NCBI RefSeq assembly: GCF_015062935.1
Contig: NZ_SUTM01000012.1
Location: 23,235 to 87,234, forward strand
Origin: Methanobrevibacter sp.
GTDB lineage: Archaea > Methanobacteriota > Methanobacteria > Methanobacteriales > Methanobacteriaceae
Length of the DNA stretch: 64,000 nucleotides
Reading direction: 5' to 3'
Of this stretch, positions 17,095 to 25,989 are shown in pieces; position 1 is the first letter of the stretch; each line of letters begins with the position of its first letter. The translations under genes and the position numbers were made by a program. Below the pieces are notes generated by a model. The model was not told the DNA's origin and did no database searches. It saw only the letters and a list, made by a program, of their open reading frames with translations.

Positions 17095-19557
17095 ATGTAT
17101 CAAGACATGATAATTATTCGTGGAGCTAAAGTTCACAATTTAAAAAATGTTGATGTGGATATTCCTCTTGGAAAAATTGTAGCCGTTTCAGGAGTTTCCG
17201 GAAGCGGAAAATCATCACTGGCTTTAGGAGTTTTGTATTCAGAAGGATCCCGCAGATATCTCGATGCGCTTTCCACATATACCCGAAGAAGAATCACACA
17301 ATCTCAAAAGGCTCAAGTTGATTTAATCCAGTATGTTCCGGCGGCTCTGGCACTCCATCAAAGGCCAAATGTTCCAAATATTCGCTCAACATTTGGAACT
17401 TCCACAGAACTTTTAAATTCATTAAGATTATTGTACTCAAGATGTGGTAACTATACCTGTCCGAACGGACATCTTCAGGAACCTACATTAAGCGTTGCTC
17501 GTGAAATACCAATTAAATGCCCTGAATGCGGTGTAGAATTTTGGGGATTGGGTGCTGAGGAATATGCATTCAACTCCGATGGGGCTTGTCCAACATGCAG
17601 CGGAACAGGTTACATCAGGGATGTGGACGATTCAAAATTGATTTTAGATGAAACAAAAACTTTAAAAGAAGGGGCAGTTGATGCATGGAACCAGTTTGGA
17701 ATCTCTTGGATGTACCATGTCGCAGGAGAGCTGGGAGTTAGATTGGATGTTCCGTTTAAAGATTTAAGCGATGAAGAAAAGGACATTGTTTATAATGGCC
17801 CTGCAGTGAAAAAGTACATTAACATTCCGTCCAAGAACGGTAAGCTGTTTGAGTTAAATGCAGAGTATAGGAATGCACATAAGGCTATTGAAGAGGCATT
17901 GAAAAATGCAAAGACAGAAAAAGGTTTAACAAAAATCAATAAATTCCTAACAACTAAGGTATGCAGTGACTGTAACGGAACAAGACTTAATTCACAAGCT
18001 CGCAAAACTCTTTTAGGTGGAATAACTCTGCCTGAAGCGTGCCAAATGAATCTGAAGGAACTGGTTTTGTGGATTTCGCAGGTTATAGATGAACTTCCGG
18101 ATGGTGTTAGGCAAATGGCAGTTGACATATCCGAAGAATTTATGGACAATGCAAAAATTTTGCTTGATTTGGGTTTAAGCTATATTTCTCTTGACAGGCC
18201 TTCAAATACTCTTTCCACTGGCGAACTTCAGAGAGTTCAAATTGCAAAAACATTAAGAAACCGTACAACCGGAGTGCTGTATGTTTTGGATGAACCTTCA
18301 ATAGGTTTGCATCCGAATAATGTTGATGGGCTAATTAATGTTATCAGACGATTGGTCGAGGATGGAAATTCAATAATTTTAGTTGACCATGACACAAAAA
18401 TATTGGGAATTGCAGATTATATGATTGAAATGGGGCCTGAAGCAGGTGCTGAAGGCGGAAATATCATAGCAAAAGGAACTTTAGATGAAATCAAAAATAA
18501 TGGCTCTTCACAAATTGCTCCGTTTTTAACAAATTCCGAAAAGATTATCATTAGGGACAAATCACCGAATGTCTTTGAAAATGGTGAGATTAACATTAAA
18601 ACTTCTCAAATCCATAATGTGAAAGAGATGGATGTTTCAATTCCAAAAGGCAAATTAACAGTAGTAAGCGGAGTTTCCGGAAGTGGGAAAACAACTCTGC
18701 TTTTAGAAGCATTATATCCTGCTGTCAAATCTTACATTAACGATGAAGATTTGCCTGTTGGTGTTCAGGATATTGATTGTGACAATATTAAGAAAATAGA
18801 CTTGATTGACAGTGTTCCGATAGGTAAAAATGTAAGAAGTACCGTTGCCACATACTCAAAGGTCCTTGATGATTTAAGAAGGGAATTCGCTAAATTGACT
18901 GATGAGTATAAGATGGCAGATTTCTCATATAATACTGGAAAACTGAGATGTGAAACCTGTAATGGTACGGGACATGTTTCCATGGATGTGCAGTTCCTGC
19001 CTGATGTTGAAATGACCTGTCCTGATTGTGAAGGTCTCAGATATGATAAAAAAGTTGAAGATATAACATATAATGGACTTTCCATTGCAGATATCATGAG
19101 TTTAACAATTGATGAAGCATTGGAAGAGCTCTTTGAGCTTAAAAAAGTCACATCTAAATTGCAGAAACTGTCCGATTTGGGATTGGGTTATCTCACCCTT
19201 GGTGAGGCAACTCCAAGTTTATCCGGTGGTGAAGCTCAAAGGTTAAAACTGGCTTCTGAAATTGGAAAATCACAAAAGAATTCAATATTTATCTTTGATG
19301 AACCGACAATAGGTCTTCATCCGCTGGATGTTAAGGTTTTAATTGATGTTTTTGACAATCTCATTGACAGGGGAGCAACTGTCATTGTTATTGAACATGA
19401 CCTTGATTTAATCGCTAATGCTGATTATATCGTTGATATGGGAATCGGTGAAAACTACTGTGCAGGCGAAATATTGGCCAGAGGTAGTCTGGAGGATATA
19501 ATTAATTCGAAAAGTAGTTTAACCGGCAAATATTTGGCTGAAAAAGAATTATTCTAG
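17095..19557 (+). CDS. UvrA-like ABC ATPase (UvrA2 class)
   Basis: This 820-residue protein has two UvrA-type ABC modules, each with Walker A (SGVSGSGKSSL near residue 33; SGVSGSGKTTL near 535) and signature/Walker B segments (LSTGELQRVQIAKTL ... VLDEPSIGLHP; LSGGEAQRLKLASEI ... FDEPTIGLHP). Zinc-type cysteine pairs are present (CPECG, CPTCSGTG, CETCNGTG, CPDCEG). It is about 120 residues shorter than canonical UvrA, as in UvrA2 paralogs that lack the UvrB-interaction region. UvrA2 proteins are linked to DNA damage or drug tolerance (family knowledge). No uvrB or uvrC is nearby. The next gene starts 15 bases downstream. Confidence 0.88.
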   Translation: MYQDMIIIRGAKVHNLKNVDVDIPLGKIVAVSGVSGSGKSSLALGVLYSEGSRRYLDALSTYTRRRITQSQKAQVDLIQYVPAALALHQRPNVPNIRSTFGTSTELLNSLRLLYSRCGNYTCPNGHLQEPTLSVAREIPIKCPECGVEFWGLGAEEYAFNSDGACPTCSGTGYIRDVDDSKLILDETKTLKEGAVDAWNQFGISWMYHVAGELGVRLDVPFKDLSDEEKDIVYNGPAVKKYINIPSKNGKLFELNAEYRNAHKAIEEALKNAKTEKGLTKINKFLTTKVCSDCNGTRLNSQARKTLLGGITLPEACQMNLKELVLWISQVIDELPDGVRQMAVDISEEFMDNAKILLDLGLSYISLDRPSNTLSTGELQRVQIAKTLRNRTTGVLYVLDEPSIGLHPNNVDGLINVIRRLVEDGNSIILVDHDTKILGIADYMIEMGPEAGAEGGNIIAKGTLDEIKNNGSSQIAPFLTNSEKIIIRDKSPNVFENGEINIKTSQIHNVKEMDVSIPKGKLTVVSGVSGSGKTTLLLEALYPAVKSYINDEDLPVGVQDIDCDNIKKIDLIDSVPIGKNVRSTVATYSKVLDDLRREFAKLTDEYKMADFSYNTGKLRCETCNGTGHVSMDVQFLPDVEMTCPDCEGLRYDKKVEDITYNGLSIADIMSLTIDEALEELFELKKVTSKLQKLSDLGLGYLTLGEATPSLSGGEAQRLKLASEIGKSQKNSIFIFDEPTIGLHPLDVKVLIDVFDNLIDRGATVIVIEHDLDLIANADYIVDMGIGENYCAGEILARGSLEDIINSKSSLTGKYLAEKELF

Positions 19558-19572
19558 ATTTTAGGTGTTTAA

Positions 19573-20682
19573 ATGAAAAATGATATTGACAGATTCGGTT
19601 TCGGATTTATGAGATTGCCATTAAAAAAAGGAAGAATCGACTATGAAAAAACTAATGAAATGGTGGATGAATTCATTGCCAGAGGGGGTAAGTTTTTTGA
19701 TACAGGCGTTGATTACCTGAGTGGTGAAAGTGAAGTAGCTATTAGAAAAGCCGTTGTTGAAAGATATCCTCGAAATCAATTTTTCATTTCAGATAAAATG
19801 CCGGTTTACTCCATGAAAAGAAGCGATGATCCTTATGAAATTTTTGAAAATCAGCTTAAACGTTGTGGAGTTGATTATTTTGACTATTATCTAGTGCATG
19901 ATGCAGAAGACAGATATTATGAAGGATTATGTAAGGATTTGGATATTTTCAACATTTTAAATGAATTTAAACGTCAGGGAAGAATTAAAAAACTTGGATT
20001 AAGTCTACATGATACTCCCGAGGTTCTGGACAAAATTTTAACTGAACATCCTGAAATCGAATTTGTGCTTCTGCAGATTAATTACAAAGATTGGGATAAT
20101 TCCTATGTTCAATCCAGGAATTGTTATGAAATGGCAGTAAAACACAACAAACCTGTTTTTGTTATGGGTCCAGTTAAAGGTGGGCAACTGGCAAAAGTTA
20201 ATGTTAATGTTAAAAAGTTATTCGATTCTTATAATGACTGGACGCCTGCATTGTGGGCACTTTCATTTGTTTTAAATTTGGATGATGCTGAAATGATTTT
20301 AAGTGGTATGAGCACAATTGATGAGATAAAACAGAATATGGATTTCATAGAAAAATTCAATAAGTTAAGTGATTCTGAAGTTAGGATACTCAGTAAAGCT
20401 TGTGACCTGATGCAAAATCGTGATGAAATTCAATGTACAACCTGTGATTACTGTAAAAATCACTGCCCTACAGATATTCCTATTTCAAAATTTTTTGATT
20501 TATATAATTTGAATAAAAAATCTGTTTCATTTAATCAGGATTATTATGATGAATACGATTCCATTTCTATGCAATATTCAAAGGCTTCCGATTGCATTGA
20601 CTGTGGGGAGTGTGAAGAGTTTTGCCCGCAGCATTTAAATATTCCTCGAGAACTTAAAAAGGTTGTAAATATTTTTGAGTGA
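19573..20682 (+). CDS. Aldo/keto reductase with C-terminal 2[4Fe-4S] ferredoxin domain
   Basis: This 369-residue protein has an aldo/keto reductase barrel (RFGFGFMRLPL at the start, FFDTGVDYLSGES as the active-site region). A C-terminal ferredoxin-like domain follows, with CTTCDYCKNHCP and CIDCGECEEFCP. It is the complete homologue of the partial gene at the left edge. Such proteins probably couple ferredoxin-type electrons to carbonyl reduction; the substrate is unknown. AGGTGTTTAA before the ATG supports the start, and close spacing suggests co-transcription with the UvrA2 gene. Confidence 0.92.
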   Translation: MKNDIDRFGFGFMRLPLKKGRIDYEKTNEMVDEFIARGGKFFDTGVDYLSGESEVAIRKAVVERYPRNQFFISDKMPVYSMKRSDDPYEIFENQLKRCGVDYFDYYLVHDAEDRYYEGLCKDLDIFNILNEFKRQGRIKKLGLSLHDTPEVLDKILTEHPEIEFVLLQINYKDWDNSYVQSRNCYEMAVKHNKPVFVMGPVKGGQLAKVNVNVKKLFDSYNDWTPALWALSFVLNLDDAEMILSGMSTIDEIKQNMDFIEKFNKLSDSEVRILSKACDLMQNRDEIQCTTCDYCKNHCPTDIPISKFFDLYNLNKKSVSFNQDYYDEYDSISMQYSKASDCIDCGECEEFCPQHLNIPRELKKVVNIFE

Positions 20683-20764
20683 ATTGAGTTTGAACTTCGC
20701 CGGCTTGTAGAACCTGGTGAATTTTTTATGATAATATTAAATAACACAATTCAGGGACGATTCG

Positions 20765-21574
20765 ATGAAAAAGATATTGTATTTGACAGATTTGTATTAT
20801 GATGCCAAAGGCAGGGATTATTATAAAGAGGATTTGTTCATTACAGAATGCCTGAAGGATTACTTTGATTTGGTATTGTGCAATCCAAGAAACTCTAAAA
20901 GTTTTGAAAGTGATGTTGATTTGATTATTTTTAGAAATACGGGTCCCGTCAGTGAATTTAGTGATGTTTATAACTCATTTGTTGAGAGAGTTAAATCAAA
21001 TAATCTTAAGACATTCAATGAATTCAAGGGAAAAGCGGACATGTGCGGCAAACAGTATCTTATTGATTTGACTTTAGAAGGGTTTCCGGTTATTCCAACT
21101 ATAGATTCCCTTGAAAACTTTGATTTGCTGCCTCAATGTGACAAGTTTGTAATCAAACCCAATGATGGTGCTGATTCAATAGGTCTTGAATTTCTCACCA
21201 AAGAGGAGTTATTTAACCGTGAATTGGAGGATATGCTAATTCAGCCTGCTGTCGACTTTAAATATGAAGTGTCCTTTTATTTTATGAATGATACACTGGA
21301 ATATGCCATGTATGCTCCTGATAAAGATAAAAGATGGGAGCTTAAAAGATATGATTTCACTCATAATGATGAAGAATTTGCACAGAAATTCATCAGGTGG
21401 AATGATATTGAAAATGGAATTCAGCGTGTTGATGCTTGCAGAACTCAAGACGGGGAGCTATTACTGGTTGAACTTGAAGATTTAAATCCTTACCTTTCTA
21501 TTCTTGAAACCGACAGTGAAACACGGGAAAAATTTCTCAAGGATTTCAGGGATGTTTTGAATAGGCAGTTTTAA
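20765..21574 (+). CDS. ATP-grasp family ligase-like protein
   Basis: This 269-residue protein has the ATP-grasp outline: an N-terminal Rossmann-like part (KILYLTDLYYDA), KQYLIDLTLEGFPVIPT, the nucleotide-binding strand KFVIKPNDGADSIGLEF, LIQPAVDFKYEVSFYF, and a C-terminal metal-binding stretch GELLLVELEDLNPYL. RimK/GshB-like members join an amino acid or thiol to a carboxylate using ATP; this one's substrate is unknown. It is followed by a nine-T run and then fdhD. Given the nearby glutamate-cysteine-ligase-like gene, a peptide-bond-forming step in thiol metabolism is possible but unproven. Confidence 0.78.
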   Translation: MKKILYLTDLYYDAKGRDYYKEDLFITECLKDYFDLVLCNPRNSKSFESDVDLIIFRNTGPVSEFSDVYNSFVERVKSNNLKTFNEFKGKADMCGKQYLIDLTLEGFPVIPTIDSLENFDLLPQCDKFVIKPNDGADSIGLEFLTKEELFNRELEDMLIQPAVDFKYEVSFYFMNDTLEYAMYAPDKDKRWELKRYDFTHNDEEFAQKFIRWNDIENGIQRVDACRTQDGELLLVELEDLNPYLSILETDSETREKFLKDFRDVLNRQF

Positions 21575-21583
21575 TTTTTTTTT
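21575..21583 (+). terminator. Poly-T tract after the ATP-grasp gene
   Basis: Nine consecutive T residues start at the stop of the ATP-grasp gene. They immediately precede the fdhD promoter. Confidence 0.5.
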
Positions 21584-21587
21584 AAAG

Positions 21588-21597
21588 TATAAATATA
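21588..21597 (+). promoter_or_regulatory. Probable TATA box of fdhD
   Basis: TATAAATATA lies just before the palindrome TAACAATTGTTA and overlaps its first two bases. Its distance to the fdhD start would place the transcript start inside or just after the palindrome. Confidence 0.5.
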
Positions 21598-21607
21598 ACA
21601 ATTGTTA
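21596..21607. promoter_or_regulatory. Palindromic operator candidate 1 (fdhD)
   Basis: TAACAATTGTTA is a perfect 12-bp palindrome that ends 24 bases before the fdhD start, next to its TATA element. The same sequence recurs in other promoters of this region (24640, 30783, variants at 24455, 28481 and 28501). The position favours repression. Confidence 0.7.
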
Positions 21608-21631
21608 ATATTTATATTTGGAGATGAAAAA

Positions 21632-22462
21632 ATGGAATTCTTAAGACAAACTGATGTTATTCAATGGAGCGATGGCCAATATAAAACCATCAAGGAAAAC
21701 AGTGTTGATGATGAATATACTTATCTGTTTATAGATTATTTGCCTCCGCGTAAGTTTTCAACCTATCCTAAGGATCTGGAAGATTTTGCAATCGGATATT
21801 GTCTTGGTGAAGGTTTAATTAAAGATTATAATGATATTAAATCAATTAATTTAGACGGTACAAACATTCTGGTATCAACAACATTAACTCACAGTCCCGA
21901 AGAGGACCTGGAACAGGAAGGTATTGTTCAGGAAAGAAAAGGCAACTGCGAACATGCATGTGTTTGCAGGCTTCTTGAATATCAGGGAGTAAATTCAGAC
22001 AATGCCGGAGGAATAAGGTCTGAGCTTAAAACAATAGAACCAAATACCGCTGATTTAAAAATTAATGCAACTCAAATAATTAAGGATATTAAACATCTGA
22101 CTGATGAGGCAAAAATTTGGCAAAAAACTGCAGGAGTACACGTTGCACAGCTGAAATATGAAGATAACATTATCATTCGTGAAGATGTAAGCCGTCATGT
22201 TGCAGTCGATAAGGTAATCGGAGCCGCTTCAAAAGAGGGATATGACTTTTCAAAATGTTATATTTCATACAGTGGCAGAATGCCTGCGGACATGTTAATT
22301 AAAGTGATTAGAGTTGGAATTCCAATAATAATTTCAAATGCTGCACCTGCATCTTCAGGAATTGATGTGGCACGTGCAGGTAACATTACTATGGTTGGTT
22401 TTGTTCGCGATAACAGGTTCACTATCTATACTGCACCCGAACGTGTAAATCTGGAAAAGTAG
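21632..22462 (+). CDS. fdhD: Formate dehydrogenase accessory sulfurtransferase FdhD
   Basis: This 276-residue protein transfers sulfur from a cysteine desulfurase to the Mo/W cofactor of formate dehydrogenase. Family features are present: the cysteine region CEHACVCRLLEY, AGVHVAQLK, REDVSRHVAVDKVIG, SYSGRM, SNAAPASSGIDVARAGNITMVGF and YTAPERV. The ATG at 21632 is chosen because GGAGATG sits six to twelve bases upstream; an upstream in-frame TTG falls inside the operator palindrome. No formate dehydrogenase subunits are in the window. It is convergent with the E1-like gene that ends at 22468. Confidence 0.93.
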   Translation: MEFLRQTDVIQWSDGQYKTIKENSVDDEYTYLFIDYLPPRKFSTYPKDLEDFAIGYCLGEGLIKDYNDIKSINLDGTNILVSTTLTHSPEEDLEQEGIVQERKGNCEHACVCRLLEYQGVNSDNAGGIRSELKTIEPNTADLKINATQIIKDIKHLTDEAKIWQKTAGVHVAQLKYEDNIIIREDVSRHVAVDKVIGAASKEGYDFSKCYISYSGRMPADMLIKVIRVGIPIIISNAAPASSGIDVARAGNITMVGFVRDNRFTIYTAPERVNLEK

Positions 22463-22467
22463 ATGAT

Positions 22468-23223
22468 TTAAAGTTCATCTAGTGAAAATGAACCTAAATC
22501 CAATAAATCGAAAGTTAATATATTTGGAGCTACGGTTACTTTACCTACTCCAGTAATTATTTTATATGCTTCAAATGCTTCAAGACAACCTATTAAATTA
22601 GGTGTAGGTCCAATAACAGGTGGAACACCTGATGTTACATTTTTCAAAGCATTGATTGTTTCTTCATTCAGATCTTTACCTATTGAAGGTAAATTAAACA
22701 TTTCTTCATATGTTTTTTCGCTGTTTGGTAAAAATACAGTAATTTGACCCATTGTTCCATGAATTGCACCATGGATATATGGGATTCCTTTTTCTTTTGC
22801 GGTTCTGGATACAATAACTCTTGTAAGTACATTGTCCAGCGCATCAATAACAATATTGGAATCTCCAATTACTTTGTCTATGTTTGTCTGGTCGACATGT
22901 TCATTGAATGTTGTAACTTTAACATATGGGTTTATCAGCCTTACTTTTTCAGCGGCAACGGCACTTTTGTCAAGACCTAAATCTGCAATTGATGCTAATG
23001 TTTGACGGTTTAGGTTTGATAGGTCAAAAGCGTCCTTATCAACTAGAACAAGTTCGCCGATTCCCATTCTTGCAAGCATTTCAATAGTTTCTCCACCAAT
23101 TCCGCCGCATCCTATTACTGTGATTTTGGCATCTTTAAATCTTTCTTGTTCACTTCTGGTTACTATACTCATTTGACGGGAAGCTATTTCCCAGTATCCA
23201 TCACCGATGTATCTTGTTGGCAT
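22468..23223 (-). CDS. ThiF/MoeB/HesA-family E1-like adenylyltransferase
   Basis: This 251-residue protein has the E1 nucleotide fold: GCGGIGG at 38-44, LVDKDAFDLSNLNRQT, and ALDNVLTRVIVSR. Such enzymes adenylate the C-terminal Gly of a ThiS/MoaD-like carrier so that sulfur can be loaded. The zinc-binding CxxC pairs of MoeB/UbaA are absent and few Cys residues exist, so it is a minimal form. It lies 8 bases behind the LarE-like gene in the same operon. The matching carrier is probably the 66-residue protein at 25990. Confidence 0.9.
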   Translation of the reverse strand: MPTRYIGDGYWEIASRQMSIVTRSEQERFKDAKITVIGCGGIGGETIEMLARMGIGELVLVDKDAFDLSNLNRQTLASIADLGLDKSAVAAEKVRLINPYVKVTTFNEHVDQTNIDKVIGDSNIVIDALDNVLTRVIVSRTAKEKGIPYIHGAIHGTMGQITVFLPNSEKTYEEMFNLPSIGKDLNEETINALKNVTSGVPPVIGPTPNLIGCLEAFEAYKIITGVGKVTVAPNILTFDLLDLGSFSLDEL

Positions 23224-23231
23224 TCTTTCAC

Positions 23232-24242
23232 CTATATATTTCTTCTTAATTTGGGCAGCACTTCCATAAAGGAATCTAATGCGATTTCATATGTTTCAAA
23301 GTCATGTCCTTCAATCAGTCCGTTTTCAAAAATTGTCATGTTTTTCAGGTTAATTTTTTCATTTGTGCTGGTAATAATTTGGTTTTTAAGTTGCTTTTTT
23401 GTATTTTCAATATTTATTGTATACGGGAGTTGATATGAAAATGAATTGTTACAATAATCAATTTTAATAAATTCATCATCATCAATAGGTGATAAATTTA
23501 AGGCAACTTTTTTAAAACCCTGTTTAGTTAATTCAGCATTGATTTTAGAATATTTTGCATTGTTCAGTAATTCATCCAATTTGTCAACTTCAATTATGGC
23601 GTATTTTTTCAGATCCCTTACTTTCACGATACTGCAGGAAGTATTTTTCAGGATATAATCCTCACAGTATCGTATCCTTTCAATTTTTTCGCTGGTTGTT
23701 TTTGTATTTGTCGGAATTCTAGTTGCTAGGCATGTAGTGGATCTAGAATAAGGAATATTGTTTTTGTTTAGAAATTCATGAATGTCTTTTGAAGTTAATT
23801 TTGCTTCAATAAACGGTGTTTCAAATCCTTTACTGTATGTTACAAGTATTCCTGGTCTGTCAATGACTAAATCGCTAATGTTATTACCATCACAAATGAA
23901 ATCAAAACCATTCTCTTTAGCTATTTTTTCAATGTTTGAATACATTAAAGTTCTGCAATTATAACATCTGCTTGAATCGTTTGACAAAAATTCTTCATGT
24001 TCATAAAAGTTAATGTCAACGATTTTGTGTTTGATTCCAAATAACTCTGCAACATGTTTTGTATGTTCAATAAAATCTGTTGGAAGCAGATGATTATTAA
24101 TTGTAATTGCTAAAGTATCTTTTGAAACTTTTGAAGATAAATAAGCTATTAAAGTTGAATCCGCACCGCCTGAAAATCCAATGGCTACTTTTTTGTCTTT
24201 TAAAATATCTTTAACGATATTGATTTTATCTTCTAAGTTCAT
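23232..24242 (-). CDS. LarE-like PP-loop sulfur transferase
   Basis: This 336-residue protein has the PP-loop ATP motif SGGADST at residues 24-30 and LarE/ExsB-type segments (CDGNNISDLVIDRPG, CLATRIP). Three cysteines, C93 and C96 (SRCYNC) and C171 (TTCLATRIP), match the arrangement of LarE proteins that bind a [4Fe-4S] cluster and act catalytically, instead of sacrificing one cysteine (family knowledge; assignment inferred). LarE normally sulfurates the nickel-pincer cofactor of lactate racemase, but larB and larC are absent here. The substrate may therefore differ. A 5' leader hairpin precedes the start. Confidence 0.87.
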   Translation of the reverse strand: MNLEDKINIVKDILKDKKVAIGFSGGADSTLIAYLSSKVSKDTLAITINNHLLPTDFIEHTKHVAELFGIKHKIVDINFYEHEEFLSNDSSRCYNCRTLMYSNIEKIAKENGFDFICDGNNISDLVIDRPGILVTYSKGFETPFIEAKLTSKDIHEFLNKNNIPYSRSTTCLATRIPTNTKTTSEKIERIRYCEDYILKNTSCSIVKVRDLKKYAIIEVDKLDELLNNAKYSKINAELTKQGFKKVALNLSPIDDDEFIKIDYCNNSFSYQLPYTINIENTKKQLKNQIITSTNEKINLKNMTIFENGLIEGHDFETYEIALDSFMEVLPKLRRNI

Positions 24243-24258
24243 TTTATCCCAATGTTTT

Positions 24259-24285
24259 TTAAGAGCATTATGAAAATGCTCTTAA
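24259..24285 (-). promoter_or_regulatory. Hairpin in the larE-like leader
   Basis: An 11-bp perfect stem (TTAAGAGCATT / AATGCTCTTAA) with a five-base loop lies 17 bases upstream of the start codon of the LarE-like gene. It could be an RNA leader structure affecting translation or a dyad operator. The sequence does not distinguish these. Confidence 0.5.
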
Positions 24286-24368
24286 TTATGTTTCATGTTT
24301 TAAGGAGTTGTTCAATTTACATTTAACTCTATGTATTTCTATATTTTTATAGATTTGGAGATAGATAA

Positions 24369-24391
24369 AACATTTAGTTGAAATGTTTTGT
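24369..24391. repeat. Perfect 9-bp inverted repeat
   Basis: AAAACATTT and AAATGTTTT flank a five-base loop, about 127 bases upstream of the LarE-like start. It may be an operator or part of a leader. Confidence 0.45.
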
Positions 24392-24454
24392 TTTACATTT
24401 TTTTAATGTCTGCCCGAGGTATGGAAAAATGATAATCCCTTCGAAATTCAAATA

Positions 24455-24466
24455 TAACAATAGTTA
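24455..24466. promoter_or_regulatory. Palindromic operator candidate 2 (variant, larE side)
   Basis: TAACAATAGTTA differs from the perfect TAACAATTGTTA palindrome by one base. It lies in the divergent intergenic region 213 bases upstream of the LarE-like start. Confidence 0.45.
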
Positions 24467-24639
24467 TTTTTTTCCACAAATACAAATTGTGCAAATTACT
24501 ATATAAATTTTTTGTTATATCTTTTATAATCAAAATTATTTTTTTTAATCATTTGGAAAATCTGATTTAAACATTATTGTAATATTTTTTTGCATTTCTG
24601 AATTTGTTATGGAAAACTTTAAATTAGCAAACGATAATA

Positions 24640-24651
24640 TAACAATTGTTA
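24640..24651. promoter_or_regulatory. Palindromic operator candidate 3 (GMC-ThiS operon)
   Basis: A perfect copy of TAACAATTGTTA ends nine bases before the GGAGGA ribosome binding site of the GMC gene. This is almost the same placement as at fdhD. Confidence 0.7.
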
Positions 24652-24672
24652 ATATTTTTTGGAGGAATTAAA

Positions 24673-25980
24673 ATTTATGATGTGATTGTTATCGGGTCTG
24701 GTGCAGGAGGATCAACTGTAGCCAAGGATTTAGCTCACAACGGACGGAAAGTTCTTGTTTTGGAAAAGGGAAACTTTCAAAATGACGGAAGTTATGTTGG
24801 CCATATGAAAACAAAACAGATTAATCTAAAAAATAACCTTTCCAGTGAAGATAAGAAAAATTATCCATTTTTAACCAGACCTCTGGATTTGACAAATATA
24901 GAAGAGATTGGAGGCACAACAACTGCATCCATAGGAAATGCCTGCTTTTCATGCAGCGGATGTTATTCCAACTCAATAATGCAACAGTTCGAAGATAAAA
25001 AATTAGATATCTTTGAAGAGCTTTTGGAAGCAAGCGGTGAATTAAATGTACGTTATTTTCCAAGAAATCTGTGGGGAAATTCCACAAGACTCATTGCCAA
25101 AGCCGGTGAGGAATTAGGTTACATTGTCGAACCAATGCCCAAATTCATTAACTTTGAAAAATGCAAATTATGCGGTAAATGCGTCAACGGATGTGTATTC
25201 GATGCAAAATGGGATGGGACTTATTTTATTCGCCAGGCCATAGATTACGGTTGTGATATAGTCACTGATTTCAATGTATTTGAAATACTGCATGAAAATA
25301 ATGAGGTAGCCGGTGTTGTTGGAATAGATAAAAATAATCAAAAAATTGAATATCGTGCAAAAAAAGTAATAGTCAGTGCAGGTGCATTAAATACTCCTGT
25401 TATACTTAAGAATTCAGGAATTTCAAATGTAGGCGGTCAGATATTTTTTGATATTTTTACAACCCTCGGAGGATATCTCAAAGATGCAAATTTAAAAAAT
25501 GAACTGATGATGGGAATCAAGGCAGAATTTGGTCCATATTTCCTGTCTCCACATTATTCAATGCAGTTACTTCCCCAAATTAAAGAACGAGGATTTGATG
25601 CTGATGAAAAGGATGTCATTGGAATAATGCTTAAATTTGCAGATACCTGTATTGGAACAATTGATTCCAAAGGCAATATAGAAAAAACATTAACTAAAGT
25701 TGATGTTGATTTAATCAAGGAAGGATATCAAAAAGCTATTAATATATTGCTTAAACTGGGTGTTTCAACAGATTCCATTGTTGCAACATCTCTTAAAGGA
25801 GCACATCCCGGAGGAACTGCTGCTGTAGGGGAAGTTGTCGACAACAATTTTGAAACCGAAATCAAAGGATTATACGTTTGTGATGCAAGCGTAATTCCAG
25901 AAGCTCCAGGAAGGCCGCCAATTTTAACAATTGTTGCAATTGCTAAAAAAGTGGCAAAAATTGTAGATAATGCTATTTGA
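24673..25980 (+). CDS. GMC-type FAD oxidoreductase with an inserted [4Fe-4S] motif
   Basis: This is a flavoprotein of about 435 residues. The N-terminal Rossmann motif YDVIVIGSGAGGSTVAKD binds FAD. A Cys cluster CFSCSGCYS follows, then a ferredoxin-type CKLCGKCVNGCVFD, and a GMC-type C-terminal segment (HPGGTAAVGE ... LYVCDASVIPEAPGRPP). It should pass electrons between an organic substrate and an Fe-S partner; the substrate is unknown. No in-frame ATG fits: GGAGGA at 24661 is spaced for an ATT at 24673, while GTG 24682 would remove part of the FAD strand. The frame is open from a TTG inside the operator. It is in an operon with the ThiS/MoaD-like gene 9 bases on. Confidence 0.85.
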   Translation: MYDVIVIGSGAGGSTVAKDLAHNGRKVLVLEKGNFQNDGSYVGHMKTKQINLKNNLSSEDKKNYPFLTRPLDLTNIEEIGGTTTASIGNACFSCSGCYSNSIMQQFEDKKLDIFEELLEASGELNVRYFPRNLWGNSTRLIAKAGEELGYIVEPMPKFINFEKCKLCGKCVNGCVFDAKWDGTYFIRQAIDYGCDIVTDFNVFEILHENNEVAGVVGIDKNNQKIEYRAKKVIVSAGALNTPVILKNSGISNVGGQIFFDIFTTLGGYLKDANLKNELMMGIKAEFGPYFLSPHYSMQLLPQIKERGFDADEKDVIGIMLKFADTCIGTIDSKGNIEKTLTKVDVDLIKEGYQKAINILLKLGVSTDSIVATSLKGAHPGGTAAVGEVVDNNFETEIKGLYVCDASVIPEAPGRPPILTIVAIAKKVAKIVDNAI

Positions 25981-25989
25981 GGTGAAAAT

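Larger units (their letters stand above)
24243..24645. other. Divergent regulatory region between the larE-like and GMC genes
   Basis: This 403-bp stretch has no credible coding frame. It holds two inverted repeats (24259-24285 and 24369-24391) and two palindromic operator candidates (24455 and 24640), one toward each transcription unit. Confidence 0.65.

Noticed and set aside
20685..20790. Glycoside-hydrolase-3-like tail peptide (ELRRLVEPGEFF) before the ATP-grasp gene
   Set aside because: The frame is short, continues into the ATP-grasp gene in a different frame, and the match is too brief to support a relic.
22840..22870. TAACAATATTG sequence in the E1-like gene
   Set aside because: It is coding sequence with only a partial match and is not near a start.
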